A stretch of 51,218 bases of DNA from Phycisphaerales bacterium (GTDB lineage Bacteria; Planctomycetota; Phycisphaerae; Phycisphaerales; UBA1924). Positions 33,190-41,146 of the stretch are shown piece after piece (position 1 is the first letter of the stretch; every line of letters begins with the position of its first letter). The notes under the pieces were generated by a model. It saw nothing but the letters and a program-made list of their open reading frames with translations. It was not told the origin of the DNA and did no database searches. Position numbers and translations under genes: made by a program. The stretch is taken from positions 1-51,218 of the forward strand of contig JAJDDM010000130.1 in NCBI GenBank assembly GCA_029260315.1, read 5' to 3'.

Positions 33190-33701
33190 GTGGTGGAGGA
33201 GTTGGGTGGCGGCTTTGCGGCGGGTTTCGTTGCAGCGGAGTTGCTGGGGGGTGGTGAGGATGTGGTCGGTGGGCTGCTGCGTGAGTTGGTCGAGGGCGGC
33301 GAGGGCTTCGGTTTGGGTGCGCTCGGCGATGAGTTGGCGGCGGCGGTTCTCGATGCGGGAGTGGGATTCGAGAGCCGCGGTGACTTTGGGAGAGTTCATC
33401 CAGGCTTCGAGTTGGGCGAGCGTGAGGTTGTGGTGGTCGCAGAGGTCGAGGGGGGAAAGGGCGGGGTCGAGGAGTTCGGCGAGAAGGAGGGACTCGTTGA
33501 GTCCGGGTCGGGGGTCGAGGGCTGCTCGTGTGAGGGGTTGGGGTCTAGGGGCTGGGGCCTGGGCGAAGGCAGGAGGCAGTGGGCAGTGGTCAGCAGGCTC
33601 GCGTCCGGCGCGGGAGGGTTGTTCGGCGAGAGAGTGGAGCCTTGGGACTCGTCAACGGCCTTGTGTTCGGGCGTGATGTCGATGAGTGTGTCGTGCAGCA
33701 T
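33190..33701 (-). pseudogene. Disrupted gene upstream of rsmD
   Basis: Two pieces of what seems to be one gene are in different frames. An ATG at 33701 starts MLHDTLIDITPEHKAVDES, while from about 33528 another frame reads RAALDPRPGLNESLLLAELL and continues through LDLCDHHNLTLAQLEAWMNS and IENRRRQLIAERTQTEALAAL to about 33190. That second part looks like a real helical, HTH-like domain. Between them is Pro/Cys-rich, repeat-like DNA. The second frame has no stop codon of its own and runs on into rsmD. I do not recognise the family. The most likely explanation is damage by repeat insertion. Confidence 0.4.
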
Positions 33702-33883
33702 GGGGCAATTGTTTGTGGGGAGGTGGCGCGGCTCAAGGAATGAGTGGGGGAGTGTCAGGAAACGGCGGACGAGGGACGGGGATCGTGCGAAGATTTTGCT
33801 TGAGAGATCGATGGAGCCGGAGATCTGGTGAAAGATTTCACAGCCACACTAAGCCGTGGCGTTGCGCGGCGATTTCCGTCCAT

Positions 33884-35404
33884 CTATGTAGCGCAGCCTT
33901 GCGTCAACTCAAGCCCATCACGGTACAAGAACGGGATTTGATAGCTCGGCTTGCCCTCTCGCGTCTTCTCGCTTAGCACGCCAATGGCGAGAAGATCATC
34001 TTTCTTCGATTCCCATTTTCGACCCAATAGTCGCTGCAGAGCGCCTTGAGTATATTCCGTTCGTCCTCCGAAAAATTTCTTTATATCCGGCCAAAAATGC
34101 TCGAATTCAGCTTGCAAATAGGTCTCGCACTTCTTCTTTGATAGCTCGCTTAGCCCGTACCGAATAGCAGCTGATCCGATGATGTATTCAGTGTCGCCCT
34201 CCGGATCATCCCTATATTCATTGTACTGTCGTTGCTTCGCTCGCGACAACAAGTCAATCACATCACGAGGTGTGACAACACCGCTTCCATCCGCGACATG
34301 ATTGTAAATCCACCGCAGTGTGGCGCTCTGCCTGGACCCTCTGTGTACCGTCGCGGGAAACACATCATAGAACACCGTTCGCCTGTATGCCCTAGATGCC
34401 AGCAATCTTTCCTCATCGATCTCAAGAAGTGCGCGAAGTCCCTCGGATGTTGAGAGGCGCCTCATAATCATCGATAGAATCTGCTCCTCGGACCACTGCA
34501 GCCTGTCCGCTTGACGTGCAGTGACATGGCTTAGTGCTGTAAAGCCGCCAGATCCAACTGTGATTTGCGACAGAATATCATCCCTGAGAAACACCTTTAC
34601 GCGTATCCTCGCGTTTTCAAAGATACGCAGCGTTCGCAAGAGACCGCGCAAGGCCAGTGTCTCTGTTTGCGACCGCCGGGGAAAAATCTCATCCAACCGG
34701 TCAATCATCAGCCAAAGATGCAAATCGGCGCATTCAAGCAACTCCTCAAGCGACTTAGCGATGTCTGAAACAAACTGTGGGAGCGGCTGGCCATCATGAA
34801 TATGCTTCGGAGCATCGTCGACGGCAACTGTGAATAACATATCGCCGCTGTCTGGATTTACCTTCATAGCAGGGCGCAACGTTTTGAGCGCGTGCAACAC
34901 CGAGGTAATAATCCCCTTCAATGATTGTTTGCCTGGAATTGCGGGAATACGGGCGGCGCGGCATGCCGACTCAAAAGAGCGCAATCTTGGAGCGCATCCG
35001 GTCAGGAACTGTCGATACCGCTCTGAGTTTACAAACTCTTCCTTGGCGAGCGAGACCAGGTAAATGCACCAAAAGTTAACAAAATCATTTTCATTGAATT
35101 CATCGAAGTGGTCACGGAATGCTTGAAAAGTAACATCTCCATGTTGATGTACCCCATGGGCGACTACAACTTTACGTTGTTCGAGTAGGAGATCAGAAAG
35201 AAATTCCACAAAGATGCGATAGAGAGCGGTCTTGCCAGACCCCTTGGTTCCAGGGATCAAGTCGACCCTATCATTCAGCAGATCCGTAAAGGTAGATGTT
35301 TCAACTCTTGCGGATTCCAGAAGATCGTCGTGTTCTGCGACGGCTGCACCGAAATCGAGTTGTTGAAGGATGGAAATCAAGGCATCTTTGGCGTATCTGG
35401 GCAT
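33884..35404 (-). CDS. P-loop ATPase, Sll1717-like, lower-GC orphan
   Basis: A 506-residue protein with Walker A GTKGSGKTA at residues 52-60 and a Walker B-like LWLMIDRLDEIF near 235. The opening (FGAAVAEHDDLL..., then a P-loop) and the C-terminal helical region resemble the Sll1717/KAP-like P-loop ATPases. The gene is visibly lower in GC than its neighbours and uses more A/T-ending codons, a sign of transfer. It stands alone next to a decayed repeat region. Such ATPases often occur in mobile or defence contexts, but no partner gene is present, so a defence role is only inferred. The start at 35404 gives MPRYAKDALI. Confidence 0.7.
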   Translation of the reverse strand: MPRYAKDALISILQQLDFGAAVAEHDDLLESARVETSTFTDLLNDRVDLIPGTKGSGKTALYRIFVEFLSDLLLEQRKVVVAHGVHQHGDVTFQAFRDHFDEFNENDFVNFWCIYLVSLAKEEFVNSERYRQFLTGCAPRLRSFESACRAARIPAIPGKQSLKGIITSVLHALKTLRPAMKVNPDSGDMLFTVAVDDAPKHIHDGQPLPQFVSDIAKSLEELLECADLHLWLMIDRLDEIFPRRSQTETLALRGLLRTLRIFENARIRVKVFLRDDILSQITVGSGGFTALSHVTARQADRLQWSEEQILSMIMRRLSTSEGLRALLEIDEERLLASRAYRRTVFYDVFPATVHRGSRQSATLRWIYNHVADGSGVVTPRDVIDLLSRAKQRQYNEYRDDPEGDTEYIIGSAAIRYGLSELSKKKCETYLQAEFEHFWPDIKKFFGGRTEYTQGALQRLLGRKWESKKDDLLAIGVLSEKTREGKPSYQIPFLYRDGLELTQGCAT

Positions 35405-35636
35405 TTCGTATTCTATGCCTATTGCTTCGATCAGTTCCTTTTCGGATCAAGAACTTAACAAATGCCCAATACGCGCCAACTCCAGAGAGAACACTGTTGA
35501 GGCCATCGCGTTGAGCCGATGACCGCTCATGCCCATTGAGGGCGGACAAAGGTTCCCGGGGCTGAGTGCGCCCTTGCTACCGGCATTCACCCCTGTTGAG
35601 GCGGGATGCGGTGAGCGGTGGCGCGGGGGCGGCGGG

Positions 35637-37112
35637 TTAGTCGTCGATCTCGCCAAGTTGGCGGTATTTTTCGAGGTACTTGTCGCGCAGGAGCGTGTGC
35701 TTGTTGGTGAGGTCGAGTTCGCGGCCGTCGATGTAGGCGCGCTCGACGTTGGTGGTGATTTCGAGGATGTCGCCGTCGGTGAGGATGAGGGTGCCGGACT
35801 TGCCCGGTTCGAGGCTGCCGTAGTTGTCGTCGATGGCGAGGATTTCCGCGGCGGAGAGGGTCATGGCGCGGATGGCGCTGTCGGGATCGAGGCCGAAGGC
35901 GACGGCCTTGGCGATCTGGTGGGAGAGGTTGCGTTCGTTGCTGGCACCGCCGCCGGAGGCCAGGCACCAGCGGATGCCCGCGGCGTCGAGCCTCGCGGGG
36001 AGCGTGAAGGCGTCGTCGTGCGGCTTGTCGGCCCGATCGGGGAAGGCGTAGACGCTGGAGACGATCACGGGGACGTCGTGGGCCTTGAGCAGGGCGCTGA
36101 CGAGCGGGGCATCGCGTCCGCCGGTGATGACGGGATTCATGCCGCGCTCGGTGAAGAAGGTGATCGCCGAGGCGATCTGGTCCATGTCGTTGGCGGCGAC
36201 GAACACCGGCTTCTGGTCCTGGCTTTTGTCTTGGGCGGGCAGGACCATCATCGCGGCCTCAAGGCCGAGATCGACGGGGATCGCCTCGCCCGCGCCCTTG
36301 GCCTGGGCGTAGGCGTCGAGGCGATCGAAGAATGCCGCGAGTTCGGCGAGATTGTCATCGATCCGCTCGCGCTGCTCGCTCTGCGATCGGGTCATCCACC
36401 AGTCCTGGCTGGGGCGGACCTGCGGGAAGTTGACGACCAGGCCGACGGCGCCGTCGATCGTCATGTCCTCCCACGTCCAGCCGTCGAGGCGGATCGCGCC
36501 GGCTCGCCCGGGGATGCGCCCGCCCGAGGGGAAGACCCCGGCGATGAGCACGCCGCCGGCGCGGGCGACGGGGATGAGCGTGGAGTCGGGGTTGACCGCG
36601 ACGGTCGCGCGGACCTCGGGGGTGAACTGGCCGACCTCGCTCTGGTCGCGTGTGGCTCGGACGGCGCCGATCTCGGTGAGGCCGAGGCTGGTAGAGGCGC
36701 TGATGAGGGCGGGGTAGACGTGCTTGCCCTGGCCGTCGATGAGGATCGTGTCGGCGGTGAAGAGGCGTTCGCCCTGGCCGAGTTCGACGATGCGCCCCTC
36801 GCGGACGAGGACGAAGCCGGATTGGAATGTCTGCCCATCGCCGGTGTGCACGGTGGCATTGACGATCGCGAACGGCATCTCCTGCGGCGGGGCCTTGTGG
36901 ATGAGATCCTGGGCGCTCGCCGCGGTGACGCAGAAGAGGCTCACCACGGAGACACGAAGGCACGGAGAAGAGAAGCAACGGAGCGACGCGGCGACGAAAC
37001 GACGAAGGGCTCCGGCGATGCACGCCGGCTCACTTGCATGACGCACTTGTTTCATCGGATCACCCATCTCATTCCTGTTTGCGGTCTCAGCCACTCTGCC
37101 ACTTCTTCTCAT
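35637..37112 (-). CDS. Secreted amidohydrolase-like protein, second in pair
   Basis: About 491 residues of the amidohydrolase (imidazolonepropionase/prolidase-like) superfamily. There is an N-terminal beta sandwich (PFAIVNATVHTGDGQTFQSG, GRIVELGQG), a TIM-barrel region, and the C-terminal SLEPGKSGTLILTDGDILE return strand. The HxH metal motif expected after the first strand is replaced (YPALISAST), so it may be inactive. The start at 37112 overlaps the TGA of the upstream amidohydrolase (ATGA); 37067 and 37055 are alternatives. The signal-peptide core, CFSSPCLRVSVVSLFCVTAASA, is encoded largely by a CACGGAG-type repeat (36940-36970), an unusual origin for an export signal. Confidence 0.8.
   Translation of the reverse strand: MRRSGRVAETANRNEMGDPMKQVRHASEPACIAGALRRFVAASLRCFSSPCLRVSVVSLFCVTAASAQDLIHKAPPQEMPFAIVNATVHTGDGQTFQSGFVLVREGRIVELGQGERLFTADTILIDGQGKHVYPALISASTSLGLTEIGAVRATRDQSEVGQFTPEVRATVAVNPDSTLIPVARAGGVLIAGVFPSGGRIPGRAGAIRLDGWTWEDMTIDGAVGLVVNFPQVRPSQDWWMTRSQSEQRERIDDNLAELAAFFDRLDAYAQAKGAGEAIPVDLGLEAAMMVLPAQDKSQDQKPVFVAANDMDQIASAITFFTERGMNPVITGGRDAPLVSALLKAHDVPVIVSSVYAFPDRADKPHDDAFTLPARLDAAGIRWCLASGGGASNERNLSHQIAKAVAFGLDPDSAIRAMTLSAAEILAIDDNYGSLEPGKSGTLILTDGDILEITTNVERAYIDGRELDLTNKHTLLRDKYLEKYRQLGEIDD
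36940..36970. repeat. CACGGAG-type repeat encoding a signal-peptide core
   Basis: TCACCACGGAGACACGAAGG and the following CACGGAGAAG (plus strand) are the (C)ACGGAG/ACGAAGG tandem unit of the same family as at 18835-18956 and 46438-46496. Read on the minus strand, it forms part of the hydrophobic export signal of the downstream amidohydrolase. The adjoining ACGAAACGACGAAGGG stretch (36990-37010) also looks repeat-derived. Confidence 0.6.
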
Positions 37113-40100
37113 TCATGCATCAACCGATGCAGCCAGCCGTCGGCGGTGCAGCCGCAGTCGCCGCGGAGGTCGTGGTCGGCCTCGGCGAGGTTGTCGAGCC
37201 ATTCGAGGCTGAGGTGGTCGCGCAGCAGCCAATCCGGGTCGTCGGACTCCTTTGCGTCGCCTTCGGACTCGATTTTCTCTTCCTCGTCGTCCTTCTTGTC
37301 GCTCTTGAGCAGCTTCGCGAGGATGCGCTGGCGCTCGCCCTCGTTCCGCTCGCGATGCGCGGCGTCCTCCTCGAGACTGAAATACTCCCACCCGTCGATC
37401 CACGTCGCCTCGCACACGCTCAGCGAACTCAACGGATCGCCCGACCAGATCGCCAGGTCCGCGTCCTTGCCGACCTCCAGCGAGCCGACGCGATCGTCGA
37501 TGGCGAGCTGGATCGCGGGGTTGAGCGTGACGAACTTGAGCGCCTCGGCGGGCTCGATCCCGCCGTACTTCACGGCCTTGGCGACCTCGGTGTTCAGGCG
37601 ACGCGAGAGCTCATCGGAATCGGAGTTGTAGCTGACGACGACGCCGACGGCGTGCATGATCGGGCCGTTGTAGGGGATCGCGTCCTGGACCTCGACCTTG
37701 TACGCCCACCAGTCGCTGAAACAGCTCGCGCCGAGGGCGTGCTCCCTGATCGCCTCGGCGACCTTGTAGCCCTCCAGCACATGCTGGAAGCTCCCGATTT
37801 TGAAGCCGAACTCCTCAGCGACGCGGCAGAGCATCAGGATCTCGTCCTGGCGATAGCTGTGGCAGTGGATGAGGCGGTCGCCGGCGAGGATCTCGGCGAG
37901 CGCTTCGAGCTCGAGGTCGCGACGGACTGGGCCCGAGCTCGTCGGAAGTGGGCGAGGCGGATTCCGCGTGCGGCTTGTTGCTGCGTTGCGAGCTCCCAGC
38001 ATGAGAACCGCAGAGCCATGCTCGTTGATTCTCCTTCCAGCCTCGTGAATCCCACTTTGCCGGTCCCCTATCTCCGCCGACACCTCGGCCACATACGCCC
38101 AGTATTGATCCGCCGCATACTGCTCTGCCGCCAAGAACCGATCCCGGATAAACGTCTCTACGCCCATGCGCGACTGCGGGTACCGCACCGTGTACTCATT
38201 GCCCCAGTTGCTCTGTTTCACGTTCTCGCCGAGGGCGAACTTGATGCCGGGCTTTGCGCCTTGCATGAGCATGTCGCGGGGGTGGCGCGAACCCCAGCGG
38301 ACCTTGTGGATGGCGTTCTGGCCTCCGATGGGATTTGCGCTGCCGTGGAGGCTGTTGACGGTGGTGACGCCGGCGGCGAGCTGGCGGTACCAGTTGATGT
38401 GCGAAGGATCCAGGCTGTCATGGATGCGGACTTCGCTCGTGCATGCCTGCGACCCCTCGTTCACGCCGCCGGCGAAGAGCCCCGTGTGGCTGTGCGCATC
38501 GATCAGCCCCGGCGTGATGTGCCTGCCCTCACAATCAATGATCCGCATGTTCGGCCGGCCCCGCGGCGGCACGCCCGTGCCCAGCCGCGCGATCTTTCCG
38601 TTTTCGACCATCACCCAGCCGTCTTCGAGGATGCCATCGGGCCCGCTCGTCCAGACCGTCGCGTTCACGAACAGCGCGGTCTCGGCCTCCGGCAGCGCGT
38701 CGACGCCATAGCCGCCGAACGGAAACCCATAGACCTCCGGCACGTCCGGCCCAGACTCCTCCTCATCTCCCGCTTCTTCCTCCGCGTTCTCCGCGCCCTC
38801 CGCGGTGACATCTCCCAGCCTCTGGCCCGTGAACTCCATCGTCATCCCGCCGGGGATCAGCACCGTCCCGAACAGGCGATCGCCCGCGAAGAGGATCGTG
38901 CCGACGACCGCGCCGCTGGCGTCGGGATTGTCCATGACGTACGAGAGCCGCCGCCCTTCGCGCTGCACGTTGCGGGCCTCGATCGACTCGACCTCCGGGT
39001 CTTTCGACTCGCCGACGACCTTCACCTTGCCCTTGTCGCCCACCGAGATCGCCAGAACCCCGTCGTACATCGGGTCCATGCCGAACGTGAACGACCAGCG
39101 CCCGGCGATGTCCTCGTCCCTGGGCTTGTTGATCTCGTGGCGCTGCCCGTCGATCCAGACCTCCAGGATCTTGGTTTTCTCTTCAAAGAGCGGCCCGTCG
39201 GCGACGATGAAGCTCGCGACTTTGCCGACAGCGAGCGTGCCGAGTCGGTCGCCGACGCCGAGCATCGCCGCGGGCGTCGTCGTCAATGCCGCCAGCGCCG
39301 CTTGTTCATCCAGTCCGTGCTCGATGGCCTTGCGCAGGTTCTTGTGGAACTTGCCGCGACCATCGACCTTGGAGCTCGTGATCGCGACCTCCAGCCCCGC
39401 CCCGATCAGCCGGCGCACGTTCATCGGCGCCTGCTCCCACGCCATCAGGTCCTCGAGCGAGAGCGCCTCGATCATGCCGACGCTGGAGACATCGGGCTCG
39501 GCAGGGAATCGCAGCGGCACGATCATCGCCCGCTCCTCGCCCGCGATCGCCTCCAGGTGCTGATACTCCCGCCCGTCGCCGATGACGATCACGTCGCGCT
39601 CGAACTCATCGCCCACACCGTCCGCGAGCAAGGCGTGCAGCGGGTTGCCCACGTCGAAGATCAGCGGCAGATCCGGGATGATCGCGTCGAGACCGTTGAA
39701 TGGGATCTCCTCCCCCGCCTCGCGCGCGGCCCGCTGCCAGTCGCTGTCGATCAGCGTCTGGCGGACCAGCGCCATCGCGCCCATGTGGCTGACGGGGTAG
39801 CCGCTGCCATCGGGCTGACCCTGCGTGCGATCGAACGACAGGACGTTGCCGACGTGATCGCGATACACCGGCACCTGGCCCTGCGAGGCGTCGCCGGGCG
39901 TTTGTCCCAGGCTCACCACGCCCGAAAGCCCACGGAACACGCCGGTCTCGGGCGTGATATGCGCCGCGACGAAGCCGAGCTTGCGCAGCGACTCCTTCTC
40001 GCTCTCGGCAAGCCCCGCTCCCTGCACCGCCACATGGTGCGGCGTCACCATCGGGTTCCAGTGCGTCACCTGCTTCCCGTCATCGGTCTGCGGCTCGTGC

Positions 40101-40444
40101 ACCTCGACGAACGACTCGATCAGCCCGGGATAGATGTGCAGGCCGGTCATGTCGTGAGATGTTGCGCCTGGCGAGCCCGGAACTGGTGAACCCACAGCCT
40201 GGTCACTCACCAGAGGGGAGACCTGCGTGATCTGATCCCCCCGAATGCCGAAGAGACCGAGCCTGGGCTCAACGCCGGGCGCTGGATGGATCGTCGCCCC
40301 CATGAACACATGCAGCCCCGGATCCGTCCGGCGAACGCCGTTCACCGGCGGATCCAGCGGCCCACGGCTGGTGGACTGCCCCATCCCGCCCAGCACCGCC
40401 CCGCCGAGGATCGCAACCACAACGCCGATCTGATTCATCTTCAT
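37109..40444 (-). CDS. Secreted double amidohydrolase protein, first in pair
   Basis: A 1111-residue exported protein. A signal peptide (MKMNQIGVVVAILGGAVLGG) precedes two amidohydrolase-like units. The first (residues about 40-480) lacks the usual HxH; it ends in LTTTPAAMLGVGDRLGTLAVGKVASFIVAD. The second has ITPGLIDAHSHTGLFAGG (HxH), LIHCHSYRQDEI and the typical SLEVGKDADLAIWSGDPL end, so it should bind metal. An acidic linker (VTAEGAENAEEEAGDEEE) and a roughly 52-residue extra stretch (before RRDLELEALAEI) look repeat-derived. The start at 40444 begins the signal peptide. The gene is coupled by ATGA to the next amidohydrolase. The natural substrate is unknown; peptides or cyclic amides are possible. 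Confidence 0.84.
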   Translation of the reverse strand: MKMNQIGVVVAILGGAVLGGMGQSTSRGPLDPPVNGVRRTDPGLHVFMGATIHPAPGVEPRLGLFGIRGDQITQVSPLVSDQAVGSPVPGSPGATSHDMTGLHIYPGLIESFVEVHEPQTDDGKQVTHWNPMVTPHHVAVQGAGLAESEKESLRKLGFVAAHITPETGVFRGLSGVVSLGQTPGDASQGQVPVYRDHVGNVLSFDRTQGQPDGSGYPVSHMGAMALVRQTLIDSDWQRAAREAGEEIPFNGLDAIIPDLPLIFDVGNPLHALLADGVGDEFERDVIVIGDGREYQHLEAIAGEERAMIVPLRFPAEPDVSSVGMIEALSLEDLMAWEQAPMNVRRLIGAGLEVAITSSKVDGRGKFHKNLRKAIEHGLDEQAALAALTTTPAAMLGVGDRLGTLAVGKVASFIVADGPLFEEKTKILEVWIDGQRHEINKPRDEDIAGRWSFTFGMDPMYDGVLAISVGDKGKVKVVGESKDPEVESIEARNVQREGRRLSYVMDNPDASGAVVGTILFAGDRLFGTVLIPGGMTMEFTGQRLGDVTAEGAENAEEEAGDEEESGPDVPEVYGFPFGGYGVDALPEAETALFVNATVWTSGPDGILEDGWVMVENGKIARLGTGVPPRGRPNMRIIDCEGRHITPGLIDAHSHTGLFAGGVNEGSQACTSEVRIHDSLDPSHINWYRQLAAGVTTVNSLHGSANPIGGQNAIHKVRWGSRHPRDMLMQGAKPGIKFALGENVKQSNWGNEYTVRYPQSRMGVETFIRDRFLAAEQYAADQYWAYVAEVSAEIGDRQSGIHEAGRRINEHGSAVLMLGARNAATSRTRNPPRPLPTSSGPVRRDLELEALAEILAGDRLIHCHSYRQDEILMLCRVAEEFGFKIGSFQHVLEGYKVAEAIREHALGASCFSDWWAYKVEVQDAIPYNGPIMHAVGVVVSYNSDSDELSRRLNTEVAKAVKYGGIEPAEALKFVTLNPAIQLAIDDRVGSLEVGKDADLAIWSGDPLSSLSVCEATWIDGWEYFSLEEDAAHRERNEGERQRILAKLLKSDKKDDEEEKIESEGDAKESDDPDWLLRDHLSLEWLDNLAEADHDLRGDCGCTADGWLHRLMHE
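37927..38083. other. Extra segment in the double amidohydrolase, maybe a repeat insertion
   Basis: These 157 bp encode VSAEIGDRQSGIHEAGRRI...SSGPV, a stretch absent from the linker of related amidohydrolases as I remember them. AGCATG and CATGCT form a local hairpin, and GCGGATTCCGC is a short palindrome. No terminal inverted repeats were found, so the insertion call rests on protein comparison from memory. Confidence 0.35.
38779..38809. repeat. CGCGGAG-type repeat encoding an acidic linker
   Basis: Tandem CCGCG-rich heptamer-like units (plus strand CTCCGCGTTCTCCGCGCCCT) read on the minus strand as VTAEGAENAEE in the double amidohydrolase. The units and their reading frame match the element in purL, which encodes TTEGTEDTE. 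Confidence 0.6.
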
Positions 40445-40507
40445 GGTGCCAGAGGTTATCGGGGAAATCGCTCTGGGATGCAAGGGCGATCCGCGTACAA
40501 TGCCTCG

Positions 40508-40780
40508 ATGCCCGAGCCCATCCGCCTGACTGACGAGCAGATCGAGGAGCTCCGGACCAAGGGGCTTCCCCTGGTCGTCCAAGTTGATGGGCGAGAGATC
40601 ATCGTACAGGATGGCGAGGCGTACCGGCGCACTCTTCGGCTGCTAGAGGAACTCGACAACGCGGAGAACGCCCGCATTTGCATGGAGCGGCTGGAGAAGC
40701 TTGAGTCTGGGGAGGATCGCGGGATCCCGGCCGAAGAACTCATCCAGCAACTGCGCAATCGTATCCGCCACGCGGGATGA
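40508..40780 (+). CDS. Antitoxin of a RelE/ParE-type module
   Basis: A 90-residue acidic/helical protein, MPEPIRLTDEQIEELRTKGL..., with VVQVDGREIIVQDGEAYRR in the middle and a helical C-terminus (ENARICMERLEKLESGEDRG). The size, position and overlap identify it as the antitoxin: its TGA overlaps the toxin ATG (ATGA). Its N-terminal half suggests a Phd/RelB-like DNA-binding fold, but the exact family is uncertain. It is divergent from the double amidohydrolase gene, sharing about 63 bp of regulatory DNA. Confidence 0.65.
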   Translation: MPEPIRLTDEQIEELRTKGLPLVVQVDGREIIVQDGEAYRRTLRLLEELDNAENARICMERLEKLESGEDRGIPAEELIQQLRNRIRHAG

Positions 40781-41092
40781 ATCGGCACGCCGTCGAACTC
40801 GCGCCGGCCGCGAATCAGGATGTCCTACAGATCTTCGGGTACATCGAACGCGAATCCTCGCCATACGCGGCAGGACGGTGGTTGGAAGACTTCGAGCAAC
40901 TCGTCGCGTCCATGCGTTCCTTTCCCTACCGGTTTCCGGTCGCGGAGGCATCTGATCTACGCCCGTGGCCGCGAGATTCGACGCGCCGTCCTTCACAACC
41001 ATCTGGTGTTTTTCATCATCCGCGCCGAGGTGGTGAGCATTCTCCGCATCTGCCACGGCGCCCAAGAAGACCTCCCTGAGTTAGAGGCTTGA
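40777..41092 (+). pseudogene. RelE/ParE-family toxin with a +1 frameshift
   Basis: Frame one reads MNRHAVELAPAANQDVLQIF and on to YRFPVAE at residue 57, the N-terminal half of a RelE/ParE toxin. The second half, HLIYARGREIRRAVLHNHLV followed by ILRICHGAQEDLPELEA, is in the next frame from 40949. Skipping G40948 would restore a 104-residue toxin of normal length. So the toxin is inactivated by a one-base insertion, or there is a sequencing error or frameshifting signal. The intact antitoxin precedes it. Confidence 0.7.
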
Positions 41093-41146
41093 GACTATCC
41101 GCCCATTCGCTCAAGCTCCGCTTCGCTCGATTCCTACCCTCCCCCC

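Noticed and set aside
37034-40189. A 1051-codon plus-strand open frame opposite the double amidohydrolase
   Set aside because: The GC-rich third positions of the real gene leave the complementary frame open. It is Arg/His/Ala/Asp-rich with no domain, and the minus-strand gene has clear motifs.
40940-40960. Programmed +1 frameshifting in the RelE/ParE-type toxin
   Set aside because: There is no rare-codon or slippery site that would support it; a one-base insertion or error is simpler.
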